Source of the DNA: Streptomyces canus
GTDB lineage: Bacteria; Actinomycetota; Actinomycetes; Streptomycetales; Streptomycetaceae
Length of the DNA: 64,000 nt
Direction of reading: 5' to 3'
Assembly (NCBI RefSeq): GCF_030816965.1
Contig: NZ_JAUSYQ010000002.1
Location: 2,265,001 to 2,329,000, forward strand
A model generated the notes under the pieces. That model worked only from the letters and a program-made list of their open reading frames with translations, was not told where the DNA came from and did not search any database. A program made the position numbers and the translations under genes. Positions within the stretch are counted from its first letter, which is position 1. Every line of letters starts with the position of its first letter. Positions 44,281 through 53,353 of the stretch are shown here, in pieces.

Positions 44281-44539
44281 CACGCCGGCTCGGCCCCACG
44301 CCGCCCGCAGTGTCCTCAACCGGCCCGGCACCACCTCGGCCGCAAGGGTGACGCACCGGCCCGACCCACAGCGCCGGCCGCGGTGTGTGCACCCGGTCGA
44401 CCCCACAACACAACGCCGCCAGGGTGCCACCAGCCCCGTACCCCGGACCGCCGCCCACAGCGTGACCAGTCGGCCGGCCCCCGGCCCCACGCCCCACCGC
44501 CCCGACCCCAACGCCGACGCACCAACCGCAGCCTCCGCC

Positions 44540-45493
44540 TCACCGGCCCGGACGACCCCGGTCCCGGTCCCGGTCCCGCCAATAGAGAAACGTGCGCTCC
44601 GGCTCGGGCAGGAGCTCCCACGGATGCGGGGTCATCCGGCGGCCGATCCGCCGGAACACGGGTGCCGTGTCGGCCGGGCGGTGTGCCCGGACCAGGGCGA
44701 AGGCCAGGATGTTGAGGTCGGTGACGGCCTCGGCGTGCGGTGCGGTGGCGGTGTGGAACCAGTGGGTCAGGGCCGAGTCGATCTCGGCGCCGGCCAGGGG
44801 TTCGTTCCAGTGGCTGTCGGCCCCGAGGGGCGTCTGCCGCTGCCGGTGGGCGACGAGTTCGACGCGGGCCGCCACGGGGAGCAGGGCGAGGGACGATCCG
44901 TGCGGAGCGCGGGTGGCACCTTGCCCGGCGAAGTCCATCATGTCGGCGACCGAGCCGTGTCCGCGCGGGGACAGACAGCTCAGCAACCGGTGATAGGCAC
45001 CCCGGTGCCACGGGGCACGGGTGACGGCCTCGGTCCAGACGGGCACGGCGTCCCGGGGCGGCACGGCGAGGGAGTGCATCAGGCCGAGGAGGGCCAGCCA
45101 GGGCGTCGGATCCTCGGGGCAGACCTCGGCGGCACGCAGACACGCCCGCTCGGCGTCCCGGGCAACGGTCCACCCGTCGGCCGGGGCCCGCCGTACACAC
45201 CGGACACAGGCCCACAACACCAGCGCGTCCCCGTCACCGGGCCGTTCGGTGATCCACCGCTCGCACACCGCGGGCGGCAACCGGTCCGCCAGTACGGACA
45301 TCCGGTGCCACCGGCGATCCCAGTCCCGCCCCGTGTCCCGCAGCAGGTCGGCGACCGGCTGCCAGAGCGGACGGCTGGAACCCGCGCCGAGGCCGTGCAG
45401 CTGAGGGGTGGGCCGGAGTTCGGTCAGCGTCGCGTGCAGTGCGTCGTCGTCGAGGGCGGGATGGACCAGGAGGGCGGTGCGGCGTCTGAACAT
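44540..45493 (-). CDS. Hypothetical protein, 317 aa, TPR-like helical
   Basis: A soluble, largely helical protein starting at the ATG at 45493. It is rich in Trp, Arg and Ala, with repeated helical pairs (ALVLWACVRCVRRAPADGW, CLRAAEVCPEDPTPWLALLGLM, WTEAVTRAPWHRGAYHRLLSCL) that suggest a tetratricopeptide-like array. The C-terminus is DRDRDRGRPGR. No catalytic motif is seen. It stands alone downstream of cstA-ybdD. The 259 bp beyond its stop up to SURF1 hold no recognisable gene. Confidence 0.72.
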   Translation of the reverse strand: MFRRRTALLVHPALDDDALHATLTELRPTPQLHGLGAGSSRPLWQPVADLLRDTGRDWDRRWHRMSVLADRLPPAVCERWITERPGDGDALVLWACVRCVRRAPADGWTVARDAERACLRAAEVCPEDPTPWLALLGLMHSLAVPPRDAVPVWTEAVTRAPWHRGAYHRLLSCLSPRGHGSVADMMDFAGQGATRAPHGSSLALLPVAARVELVAHRQRQTPLGADSHWNEPLAGAEIDSALTHWFHTATAPHAEAVTDLNILAFALVRAHRPADTAPVFRRIGRRMTPHPWELLPEPERTFLYWRDRDRDRGRPGR

Positions 45494-45564
45494 CTCGGTC
45501 CCGAAAGGTGAGTGGGGTGTACGGGGCGGGCGGTATGCCCGCCCCGTGGTCCCCGACGGCGACG

Positions 45565-45765
45565 TCAGCAGCACCGCCCCTGCGGATGAGCCTCCCGGTG
45601 CCGGGTGCGCAGCACCTCGTACTCCCGTCGGGTCGGTACCGGCGCCAGCGGATGGTGGCGCAGACGCCGCTCGCGGTAGCGGTCGTACTCGGCCTCCCCG
45701 GTCAGCTCCCGCAGGTACCACCGGACGGCCCGCGCCCACCGCCGCGCTGTCGCGGTCACTGTCAC
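45565..45765 (-). CDS. YbdD/YjiX family small protein
   Basis: A 66-residue protein, start GTG at 45765 overlapping the cstA stop (GTGA). The family core is WYLRELTGEAEYDRYRERRLRHHP followed by PTRREYEVLRTRHREAHPQGRCC, with a Cys pair at the very end. YbdD-type proteins are always encoded after CstA/BtsT transporters and are presumed to modulate them. Confidence 0.92.
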   Translation of the reverse strand: MTVTATARRWARAVRWYLRELTGEAEYDRYRERRLRHHPLAPVPTRREYEVLRTRHREAHPQGRCC

Positions 45766-47912
45766 GAGCGCACTCCCACGAGCTTCTCACCGGCCTGCTC
45801 GGGCAGATCGATCCGCGACTCGACATACGGCGCCTCGGTGGTCGGCGACGCGCCCGGAGCCCGGACAGCCCGCACACACACCACCGCCGCGTTGACGATC
45901 ACGACCGCGACCAGCAGCAGGAACGCGGCGATCAGCACCCCGTCGACCGTGGAGTCGGTGACCACCGTGTGCATGTCGTCGAGCGTCTTGGCGGGCGCGA
46001 GCACCTGGCCCGCGTCGATGCCGTCCGCGTACTTGGTCCGCTGGGCGAAGAACCCGACCCGCGGGTCGTCGGAGAAGATCTTCTGCCAGCCCGCGGTGAA
46101 CGTGATCGCGACCACCCAGGCCAGCGGGACCCCGGTGACCCATGCCCACCGCAGCTTCCCGGACTTGACGAGGACGGTGGTGCACACGGCCAGCGCGATC
46201 GCGGCCAGCAACTGGTTCGCGATGCCGAAGAGCGGGAAGAGCTGGTTGATTCCGCCCAGGGGATCGGTGGCGCCGGTGTAGAGGAAGTAGCCCCAGGCCG
46301 CCACCACCAGGGCGCTGCACAGCCAGATGCCCGGCTTCCAGTTGACCCGGCCGACCGGCTTCCACACGTTGCCGAGCATGTCCTGGAGCATGAAGCGGCC
46401 GACACGCGTGCCCGCGTCCACCGTGGTCAGGATGAACAGCGCCTCGAACATGATCGCGAAGTGGTACCAGAAGGCCTTCATGGCGGTACCGCCGAACACC
46501 CCGGAGAAGATCTCCGACATGCCGACCGCGAGGGTCGGGGCGCCTCCGGACCGGGCGATCAGCGACTGTTCCTCGACCGCCTTGGCGGCCTGGGTCAGCT
46601 GGTCGGGCGTGATGGTGAAGCCGAGGCCCGCCACCGCGTGCGAGGCCGACTGGGCTGTCGTGCCCAGCAGTCCGGCCGGGGCGTTCATCGCGTAGTACAG
46701 GCCGGGCTCCAGGGTCGCCGCCGCGATCAGCGCCATGATCGCGACGAACGACTCCATCAGCATGGCGCCGTAACCGATGAGACGGACCTGCGACTCCTTC
46801 TCGATCAGCTTCGGCGTCGTACCGGAGGAGACCAGCGCGTGGAAGCCGGACAACGCGCCACAGGCGATGGTGATGAACAGGAAGGGGAACAGGGACCCCG
46901 CGAACACCGGCCCCGCCCCCGAGGTGGCGAAGTCGCTCACCGCGTCCGCGCGCAGCACCGGGGCGGCGACCACGACGCCCACGGCCAGCAGCGCGATCGT
47001 GCCGATCTTCATGAAGGTGGAGAGGTAGTCGCGGGGGGCCAGGAGCATCCAGACCGGGAGGACCGAGGCCACGAAGCCGTAGCCGACCAGGCAGAAGACC
47101 AGGGTTGTCGGGCTCAGAGTGAAGGTGGAGGCCAGCGAGGAGTTCTGGACCCAACTGCCGCCGACGATCGCGAGCAGCAGCAGCGCGACGCCGATGAAGC
47201 TGGTCTCCACGACCCGGCCGGGGCGGATGCGGTGCATCCAGAAGCCCATGAACAGGGCGATCGGGATGGTCATCGCGACGGAGAAGGTGCCCCACGGGGA
47301 GTGCGCGAGGGCGTTGACCACGACCAGGGCCAGCACGCCCAGCAGGATGATCATGATGGCGAAGACCGCGACCAGCGCGGCCGCGCCGCCCGCCCGGCCG
47401 ATCTCGTCCCGGGCCATCTGCCCGAGCGACTTGCCGTCCCGCCGCATGGACAGGAACAGCACGACCATGTCCTGCACGGCCCCCGCGAAGATCACTCCGG
47501 CGACGATCCACAGCGTGCCCGGCAGATATCCCATCTGGGCCGCCAGTACCGGGCCGACCAGCGGTCCGGCGCCCGCGATGGCCGCGAAGTGGTGGCCGAG
47601 GAGCACCCGCTTGTCGGTGGGGTGGAAGTCGACGCCGTCCTCCAGGCGTTCGGCCGGAGTGGCGCGGCGGTCGTCCGGTGTCAGGACGCGGCGGGCGATG
47701 AACCGGGAGTAGAAGCGGTAGGCGATCGCGTACGAGCCGAGCGCGGCGACGACCAGCCAGACCGCGGAGATCTTCTCGCCCCGAGCCAGCGCGAGCACGC
47801 CCCAGGCGACCGCGCCGAGCAGCGCGACGACGGCCCACAGCAGGATCGACCGAGGTGACATACGTGACTTTTCAGGCGCCTCGAGGGCAGGCTGAAGGAC
47901 GGTTTCGGGCAT
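45762..47912 (-). CDS. cstA: Carbon starvation CstA family transporter
   Basis: A 716-residue protein with about 16 helices. CstA motifs: GHHFAAIAGAGPLVGPVLAAQMGYLPG near residue 105, GGTAMKAFWYHFAIMFEALFILTTVDAGTRVGRFMLQD, and NQLFPLFGIANQLLAAIAL. CstA and BtsT import peptides or pyruvate under carbon limitation. ATG 47912 follows GAGGAGCCGCC. Coupled to the YbdD-like gene. Confidence 0.94.
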   Translation of the reverse strand: MPETVLQPALEAPEKSRMSPRSILLWAVVALLGAVAWGVLALARGEKISAVWLVVAALGSYAIAYRFYSRFIARRVLTPDDRRATPAERLEDGVDFHPTDKRVLLGHHFAAIAGAGPLVGPVLAAQMGYLPGTLWIVAGVIFAGAVQDMVVLFLSMRRDGKSLGQMARDEIGRAGGAAALVAVFAIMIILLGVLALVVVNALAHSPWGTFSVAMTIPIALFMGFWMHRIRPGRVVETSFIGVALLLLAIVGGSWVQNSSLASTFTLSPTTLVFCLVGYGFVASVLPVWMLLAPRDYLSTFMKIGTIALLAVGVVVAAPVLRADAVSDFATSGAGPVFAGSLFPFLFITIACGALSGFHALVSSGTTPKLIEKESQVRLIGYGAMLMESFVAIMALIAAATLEPGLYYAMNAPAGLLGTTAQSASHAVAGLGFTITPDQLTQAAKAVEEQSLIARSGGAPTLAVGMSEIFSGVFGGTAMKAFWYHFAIMFEALFILTTVDAGTRVGRFMLQDMLGNVWKPVGRVNWKPGIWLCSALVVAAWGYFLYTGATDPLGGINQLFPLFGIANQLLAAIALAVCTTVLVKSGKLRWAWVTGVPLAWVVAITFTAGWQKIFSDDPRVGFFAQRTKYADGIDAGQVLAPAKTLDDMHTVVTDSTVDGVLIAAFLLLVAVVIVNAAVVCVRAVRAPGASPTTEAPYVESRIDLPEQAGEKLVGVRS

Positions 47913-47957
47913 GGCGGCTCCTCACCGGAAACGGTGGAACGGAAAAGGCGGAGAGAC

Positions 47958-48173
47958 TCAGCGGCGATGTCGGTCCGTCAGCGCATACGCGGCGAGCAGG
48001 CACAGACCGCACCCCGGCACCCAGGCGAGCTGGTACCAGTAGAAGAACGGCGTGCCCGCCAGGCGCGGCTCCGCACCGGCGTACATCGGAACCCACAGAA
48101 GTCCCGCGGTGGGTGCGAGAAGCAGTACGGCGATCGCGACGCGCCGTAGCCGGTGATGACCGGTCCGTGCCAT
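47958..48173 (-). CDS. DUF3311 family small membrane protein
   Basis: A 71-residue protein from the ATG at 48173 with two helices (VAIAVLLLAPTAGLLWVPMYA; YQLAWVPGCGLCLLAAYALTD). The FFYWYQLAW segment is the DUF3311 signature. DUF3311 proteins normally precede an SSS symporter in one operon; here an SSS symporter is encoded divergently 179 bp away. Confidence 0.88.
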   Translation of the reverse strand: MARTGHHRLRRVAIAVLLLAPTAGLLWVPMYAGAEPRLAGTPFFYWYQLAWVPGCGLCLLAAYALTDRHRR

Positions 48174-48352
48174 GACCTGCGCTCCTCTCCCCATCGCTGT
48201 GGGTCTGTGCAAGAGTTGCCCACCCGTCGCAGACGGTTGACAGCGAATGTCCAGAAGTTTTCCGGCCGGTTCCGTGTCCTCCGAACCGGCCGCCCGCGCA
48301 ACTCTTGCGCGAGGGTCCAGCCATACCTGCGGGCACACCAAGGACGGTGACC

Positions 48353-49885
48353 ATGGCCGACAGCGCCATGACCGCGACGTTCCTCGCCGTGATCGGCGGA
48401 GCGTCGCTGCTCGCCGTGACCGCGCGCCGCCTGCGTCCCAGCGACCGGCTGCCGTCCCTGGAGGGCTGGGCGCTGGCCGACCGCAGTCTCGGGCCGGTGT
48501 GGACCTGGCTGCTGCTCGGCGGCACGATCTTCACCGCGTACACCTTCACCGCCGTACCGGGACTGGCGTACGGCAACGGCGCGGCCGCCTTCTTCGCGGT
48601 GCCGTACACGGTGATCGTGTGCCCGATCGCCTTCGTGCTGCTCAGCCGCCTGGGCGAGGTGGCCCGCCGGCACGGCTACATCACCGCCGCCGACTTCGTG
48701 CGCGGCCGCTACGGTTCGCCGCCGCTGGCCCTGGTGGTCGCGCTGACCGGGATCCTCGCGACGATGCCGTACCTGGCGCTGCAACTGCTCGGGATAAGGG
48801 CGGTGCTGACCGCGGGGGGCGTGTATCCGCGGGGCGCGACCGGTGACCTGGTGATGGTGGCGCTGTTCGCGGGCCTCGCGGTGGCCACCTACCGGCACGG
48901 GCTGCGGGCGCCCACCGTGATCTCCGCGCTCAAGGCGGTCGCCGTCTTCGTCTCGCTCACCGCCGTCACCTGGCTGGTCCTGGAACGGCTCGGCGGACCG
49001 GGCGCGGTGTTCGACGGAGCCGGCGAGCGCCTGGGCGCCCCGGCGCTGCTCCTGTCCCCCGAGCAGCAGCCCGCCTACGCCACCCTCGCCCTCGGCTCCG
49101 CCCTCGCCCTGCTGATGTACCCGCACGTCCTGACCGCGGGTTTCGCCGCCGACGGCCCGCGCACCCTGCGCAAGGTCGTCGTGGCCCTGCCCGCCTGGAC
49201 CGGGCTGCTCGCGCTCTTCGGGTTCCTGGGCGTCGCGGCGCTCGCGGCCGGGGTGCGGGCGCCGGCGGGCGGCGCCGAGACGGCCGTACCGATGCTGGTG
49301 GACCGGTTGATGCCGGGGCCGCTGGCCGGGCTGGTGTTCGGCGCGATCACCGTGGGGGCGCTGGTTCCGGCCGCGGTCATGTCGATCGCGGCGGCCACCA
49401 GTTTCGTGCGCAACGTCTACGTCGAGTACGTGCACCCGACGGCCACGCCCAAGCGGCAGGTGCGGATCGCCAAGGCGGTGTCGCTGACGGCGAAGGTGGG
49501 CGCGGTGGCGTTCGTGTTCGGGCTGCGCGACCAGGACGCGGTCAACCTCCAGCTCCTCGGCGGGGTCTGGATCCTGCAGATCTTCCCGGCCGTCGCCGTG
49601 GGCCTGTTCACCGGGCGGCTGCATCCGCGGGCGCTGCTCGCCGGGTGGGGCGCGGGCATGCTGGCCGGCACCTTCCTCGTGGTCCGCGAGGGCTTCTCGT
49701 CGCTCGGCAGCGGGCCCTTCCAGATCTACGCCGGTCTCGTCGCCCTCCTGCTCAACCTGACCGTCGCCCTGGCCGGAACCGCGGCCCTCGAACGGTTCGG
49801 CGTCCCGCGCGGCGCCGACCTGACCGACCTACCGTCGCGCCTGACCGTCAGGCGGCGACCGGAGACGGGAGCGAACAACCCGTGA
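48353..49885 (+). CDS. Sodium:solute symporter (SSS family)
   Basis: A 510-residue protein starting at the ATG at 48353 with about 13 helices. Family marks: DRLPSLEGWALADRSLGPVWTWLLLGGTIFTAYTFTAVPGLAYG, HGYITAADFVRGRYGSP and the ASFVRNVYVEY-like loop (AAATSFVRNVYVEYVHP). It resembles the MctP monocarboxylate group that partners DUF3311. The stop overlaps the sigma factor start, so transporter and sigma factor are translationally coupled, which is unusual. Confidence 0.88.
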   Translation: MADSAMTATFLAVIGGASLLAVTARRLRPSDRLPSLEGWALADRSLGPVWTWLLLGGTIFTAYTFTAVPGLAYGNGAAAFFAVPYTVIVCPIAFVLLSRLGEVARRHGYITAADFVRGRYGSPPLALVVALTGILATMPYLALQLLGIRAVLTAGGVYPRGATGDLVMVALFAGLAVATYRHGLRAPTVISALKAVAVFVSLTAVTWLVLERLGGPGAVFDGAGERLGAPALLLSPEQQPAYATLALGSALALLMYPHVLTAGFAADGPRTLRKVVVALPAWTGLLALFGFLGVAALAAGVRAPAGGAETAVPMLVDRLMPGPLAGLVFGAITVGALVPAAVMSIAAATSFVRNVYVEYVHPTATPKRQVRIAKAVSLTAKVGAVAFVFGLRDQDAVNLQLLGGVWILQIFPAVAVGLFTGRLHPRALLAGWGAGMLAGTFLVVREGFSSLGSGPFQIYAGLVALLLNLTVALAGTAALERFGVPRGADLTDLPSRLTVRRRPETGANNP

Positions 49886-50442
49886 GACAGCATCTGAGAC
49901 ACGGCACCCCCGGGCCCCTCCCGCTCGCCCCCGCGGCGGCCGACCCGGCCGAGCTGGAGCGCGAGGCCGGTGTGGCCCGCCTTTTCGAGCTGCACTACGC
50001 CTCGATGCTCCGCCTCGCCGTGCTGCTCGGCGCCGACGATCCGGAGAACGTGGTCGCCGAGGCCTACTACCAGATCTACCGGAAGTGGCGGCGCCTGAGG
50101 GACACCGAGGCCGCGGAGGCCTATCTGCGCTCCACGGTCTGCAATCTGACGCGGATGCGGATACGGCACCTCCAGGTCGCCCGCAGACATGTCGAGGCCC
50201 CGTCCACCGAACTGGTCGCCTCCGCCGAGAGCACCGCGCTCCTCCACGACGACCAGCGCGTCCTCATCGACGCGCTCCAGCAGCTGCCGGCCCGGCAGCG
50301 CGAGGCGCTGGTGCTCAGGCACTGGCTCGGGCTGAAGGAGAGCGAGATCGCCTCGGCGATGGGCATCTCCTGCGGCTCCGTCAAGACCCACACGGCACGC
50401 GGCCTGGCCGCCCTGACCCAGGCGATGGAGGCCCGGCGATGA
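49882..50442 (+). CDS. ECF-type RNA polymerase sigma factor
   Basis: A 186-residue sigma factor from the GTG at 49882. Region 2 (about 30-95: ARLFELHYASMLRLAVLLGAD...VAEAYYQIYRKWRRLRD) and region 4 (about 125-180: LQQLPARQREALVLRHWLGLKESEIASAMGISCGSVKTH) are clear. It overlaps the symporter gene (GTGA) upstream and a single-TM gene (ATGA) downstream. The downstream product is the natural anti-sigma candidate. Confidence 0.92.
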   Translation: MRQHLRHGTPGPLPLAPAAADPAELEREAGVARLFELHYASMLRLAVLLGADDPENVVAEAYYQIYRKWRRLRDTEAAEAYLRSTVCNLTRMRIRHLQVARRHVEAPSTELVASAESTALLHDDQRVLIDALQQLPARQREALVLRHWLGLKESEIASAMGISCGSVKTHTARGLAALTQAMEARR

Positions 50443-50741
50443 CGCATCGAGACACCACCGAGTCGCGTGGCACCGGTCCGGACCGCAGCACCGAGCGCGA
50501 GCTGCAGGAGGCCCTGGCCGCGCTCGCGGGCGGGGTGCACGCGGCACCCGACGCCTACCGCACGGCACGCGGCGAGTGGCTGCGCCGCGAGCGCCGCCGC
50601 CGGCTCGTCCTCGCCGTCCTCATCGCGGTCGTGTTCGCGCTCGCGACCCTGATCGGTCTGTGGGTGCTGAACCAGACTCCGGCCCACCCGGGGGTGATCT
50701 TCTCCGGCACGGCGGCGTCACTCCCCCGGCCCCACCCCTGA
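50439..50741 (+). CDS. Single-pass membrane protein, putative anti-sigma partner
   Basis: A 100-residue protein with a charged cytoplasmic N-terminus (REWLRRERRRR at about 47-57), one helix (LVLAVLIAVVFALATLIGLWVL, about 56-77) and a short Pro/Ser-rich exterior tail. The N-terminal half (ERELQEALAALAGGVHAAPDAYRTARGEWL) resembles the short cytoplasmic part of membrane regulators next to SigE-like factors. No zinc HxxxCxxC motif is present, so it is not a ZAS anti-sigma factor. Role inferred from overlap with the sigma gene. Confidence 0.75.
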   Translation: MTHRDTTESRGTGPDRSTERELQEALAALAGGVHAAPDAYRTARGEWLRRERRRRLVLAVLIAVVFALATLIGLWVLNQTPAHPGVIFSGTAASLPRPHP

Positions 50742-50774
50742 TTGCCCGCACGACCAGCCGGGAACCCGCACTCC

Positions 50775-52586
50775 GTGCACCCCCGAACCCCACCGGCCGC
50801 CCGGATCCCCCGTATCGAGGACTACGCCCTCATCGGCGACGAACAGACCGCCGCCCTGGTCGGCACGGACGGCTCCGTGGACTGGCTGTGCCTGCCCCGC
50901 TTCGACTCGGGGGCCTGCTTCGCGAGGCTGCTCGGCGACGAGGAGAACGGCCACTGGCGGATCGCTCCGCTGAACGCCTACCGGTGCGCGAGGCGCGCCT
51001 ACCGCCCCGGCACCCTCGTCCTGGACACCGAGTGGGAGACCGCCGAGGGCGCGGTGCGCGTCACCGACCTGATGCCGCAGCGGGACCTGGCCCCCGACGT
51101 CGTACGCGTCGTGGAGGGGCTCCGCGGCCGGGTCACCGTGCACAGCACGCTGCGGCTGCGCTTCGAGTACGGCTCGATCGTGCCGTGGATGCGCAGGTCG
51201 GACGGGCAGCGGGTGGCCGTCGCGGGACCCGACGCGACGTGGCTGCGCAGCGAGCCCCCGGTACGCACCTGGGGCGAGCACTTCGGGACGCACTCGGAGT
51301 TTACCGTCGAGAAGGGCGAGAAGGTCGCTTTCGTCCTGACCTGGCACCCCTCGCACGAGCCGCGTCCCCCGCTGACCGACCCCTTCGAGGCGCTGGAGAG
51401 CAGCGTGGCCGACTGGCAGACCTGGGCGGCGCGCTGCCGCTACGACGGTCCGCACCGGGACGCCGTGGTCCGTTCCCTGATCACTCTGAAGGCGCTCACC
51501 TACCGGCCGACCGGCGGCATCGTGGCGGCGGCCACGACCTCCCTGCCGGAGGAGATGGGCGGGGTGCGCAACTGGGACTACCGCTACTGCTGGCTGCGCG
51601 ACTCCACCCTCACCCTGGGCGCCCTGGTGCAGTGCGGTTACCTGGAGGAGGCCGAGGCCTGGCGGGACTGGCTGCTGCGCGCGGTGGCCGGCGACCCGGC
51701 AGACCTCCAGATCATGTACGGCCTCGCGGGAGAACGGCGGCTGCCGGAGTTCGAACTGCCGTGGCTGTCCGGTTTCGGCGGCTCCAGGCCGGTACGCATC
51801 GGCAACGCGGCCGTGAAACAGCTCCAGCTGGACGTGTACGGCGAGGTCATGGACTCGCTGTCGCTGGCCCGGCGGGCGGGGCTGACCGCCAAACCGCACA
51901 TGTGGTCCCTGCAGAGCGTCCTGCTGGATTTTCTCCGGGCCTCCTGGCGGCAGCCGGACGAGGGACTGTGGGAGGTGCGCGGCGGCCGCCGCGACTTCGT
52001 CCACTCGAAGGTCATGGTGTGGGTCGCCGCCGACCGCGCCGTGCGCGCCCTGGAGGCCTTCCCGGAACTGAGCGGCGACCTGGACGGCTGGCGCGCGTTG
52101 CGCGACGAGGCGCACCGCGAGGTCTGCGAGAGGGGCTACGACGCCGAACGCAACACCTTCACCCAGTACTACGGCTCGCGCGCACTCGACGCGTCCCTGC
52201 TGCTGATCCCGCGCGTCGGCTTTCTGCCGCCCGACGACCCCCGTGTCGTCGGCACCGTCGACGCGATCCGCACAGAGCTGGACCACGGCGGATTCGTACG
52301 GCGGTACAGCGCCGAGGAGACGACGGTGGACGGGCTGCCGGGCGGCGAGGGCACCTTCCTGGTGTGCTCGTTCTGGCTCGCCGACGCGCTCCACATGACC
52401 GGCCGCGCGAAGGAGGCGCGCGAGCTCTTCGAACGGCTGCTGGGGCTGGCCAACGACGTGGGGTTGCTGTCGGAGGAGTACGACCCGGTGGCCGGCGCCC
52501 AGCTCGGCAACTTCCCGCAGGCGTTCAGCCACATCGGACTGGTGAACACCGCCCTCACTCTGTACGGGGACGAGGAGGCAGGATAG
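50775..52586 (+). CDS. Glycoside hydrolase family 15 protein (glucoamylase/trehalase-like)
   Basis: A 603-residue cytoplasmic protein, start GTG at 50775 (an upstream TTG at 50742 is possible). The N-terminal beta-rich domain starts PRIEDYALIGDEQTAALVGTDGSVDWLCLPRFDSGACFARLLG in outline. The (alpha/alpha)6 barrel has the NWDYRYCWLRDST motif, GEGTFLVCSFWLADALH, and a late SEEYD glutamate, the usual general acid and base positions. Mycobacterial homologues are trehalases; others are glucoamylases. No signal peptide, so the substrate is intracellular, plausibly trehalose in spores. 33 bp after the sigma/partner genes. Confidence 0.92.
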   Translation: MHPRTPPAARIPRIEDYALIGDEQTAALVGTDGSVDWLCLPRFDSGACFARLLGDEENGHWRIAPLNAYRCARRAYRPGTLVLDTEWETAEGAVRVTDLMPQRDLAPDVVRVVEGLRGRVTVHSTLRLRFEYGSIVPWMRRSDGQRVAVAGPDATWLRSEPPVRTWGEHFGTHSEFTVEKGEKVAFVLTWHPSHEPRPPLTDPFEALESSVADWQTWAARCRYDGPHRDAVVRSLITLKALTYRPTGGIVAAATTSLPEEMGGVRNWDYRYCWLRDSTLTLGALVQCGYLEEAEAWRDWLLRAVAGDPADLQIMYGLAGERRLPEFELPWLSGFGGSRPVRIGNAAVKQLQLDVYGEVMDSLSLARRAGLTAKPHMWSLQSVLLDFLRASWRQPDEGLWEVRGGRRDFVHSKVMVWVAADRAVRALEAFPELSGDLDGWRALRDEAHREVCERGYDAERNTFTQYYGSRALDASLLLIPRVGFLPPDDPRVVGTVDAIRTELDHGGFVRRYSAEETTVDGLPGGEGTFLVCSFWLADALHMTGRAKEARELFERLLGLANDVGLLSEEYDPVAGAQLGNFPQAFSHIGLVNTALTLYGDEEAG

Positions 52587-52591
52587 GAACC

Positions 52592-53347
52592 ATGGATCTT
52601 GGACTGAAGGACCGCGTGTACGTCGTCACCGGAGCGACCCGGGGGCTCGGCAACGCGGCCGCGCGTGAGCTGGTCGCCGACGGGGCGAAGGTCGTCGTGA
52701 CCGGGCGGGACGAGGCGGGTGCGCTCGCCGCGGCGGCGGAGTTGGGCCCGAACGCCTTCGGGGTGGCCGTCGACAATGCCGATCCGTCGGCGGCCGAGCG
52801 GCTGATCGCCGCCGCGCGGGAGAACTTCGGCGGCTTCGACGGCGTACTGATCAGCGTGGGCGGGCCTGCGCCGGGTTTTGTGGCCGACAACACGGACGAG
52901 CAGTGGCAGTCCGCGTTCGAGTCGGTGTTTCTGGGAGCGGTTCGGCTGGCCCGGGCGGCTGCGGCCGAGCTGGAAGCCGGGGGTGTCATCGGGTTCGTGC
53001 TCTCCGCGTCCGTGCATGAACCGATTCCGGGGCTGACGATTTCGAACGGGCTGCGGCCCGGTCTCGCCGGGTTCGCGAAGTCGCTCTCGGACGAACTGGG
53101 GCCGCGGGGGGTTCGGGTCGTCGGGCTCCTGCCGTCCCGTATCGACACGGATCGGGTGCGCGAGCTGGACGCGTTGTCGGCGGATCCGGAGGCCACTCGG
53201 GCCGCGAACGAGTCCCGGATTCCCTTGCGACGGTATGGGACGCCGGAGGAGTTCGGGCGGGCCGCCGCGTTTTTGCTGTCGCCGGCTGCTTCGTATCTGA
53301 CCGGGGTCATGCTGCCTGTCGACGGGGGCATGAGGCACGGTTTCTGA
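52592..53347 (+). CDS. Short-chain dehydrogenase/reductase
   Basis: A 251-residue SDR, ATG at 52592 after GAGGAGGCAGGATAGG, five bases past the GH15 stop. Cofactor motif TGATRGLG at 13-20. The serine is in VLSASVHEP, but the usual YxxxK is not seen: the region reads ISNGLRPGLAGFAKSL, with Asn/Arg instead of Tyr and a shifted Lys. It may be an atypical SDR of the kind that lacks the catalytic tyrosine. The C-terminus MLPVDGGMRHGF is standard. Substrate unknown; same transcript as the GH15 gene is likely. Confidence 0.86.
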   Translation: MDLGLKDRVYVVTGATRGLGNAAARELVADGAKVVVTGRDEAGALAAAAELGPNAFGVAVDNADPSAAERLIAAARENFGGFDGVLISVGGPAPGFVADNTDEQWQSAFESVFLGAVRLARAAAAELEAGGVIGFVLSASVHEPIPGLTISNGLRPGLAGFAKSLSDELGPRGVRVVGLLPSRIDTDRVRELDALSADPEATRAANESRIPLRRYGTPEEFGRAAAFLLSPAASYLTGVMLPVDGGMRHGF

Positions 53348-53353
53348 AGACTC

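Noticed and set aside
45408..47858. An 816-codon open frame on the plus strand
   Set aside because: It is antisense to cstA, which has clear family motifs and membrane helices. The frame is rich in Arg, Gly, Asp and His, typical of the complementary frame of a GC-rich gene.
50718..52532. A 604-codon open frame on the minus strand
   Set aside because: Antisense to the GH15 gene; no start with a ribosome site and no recognisable domain.
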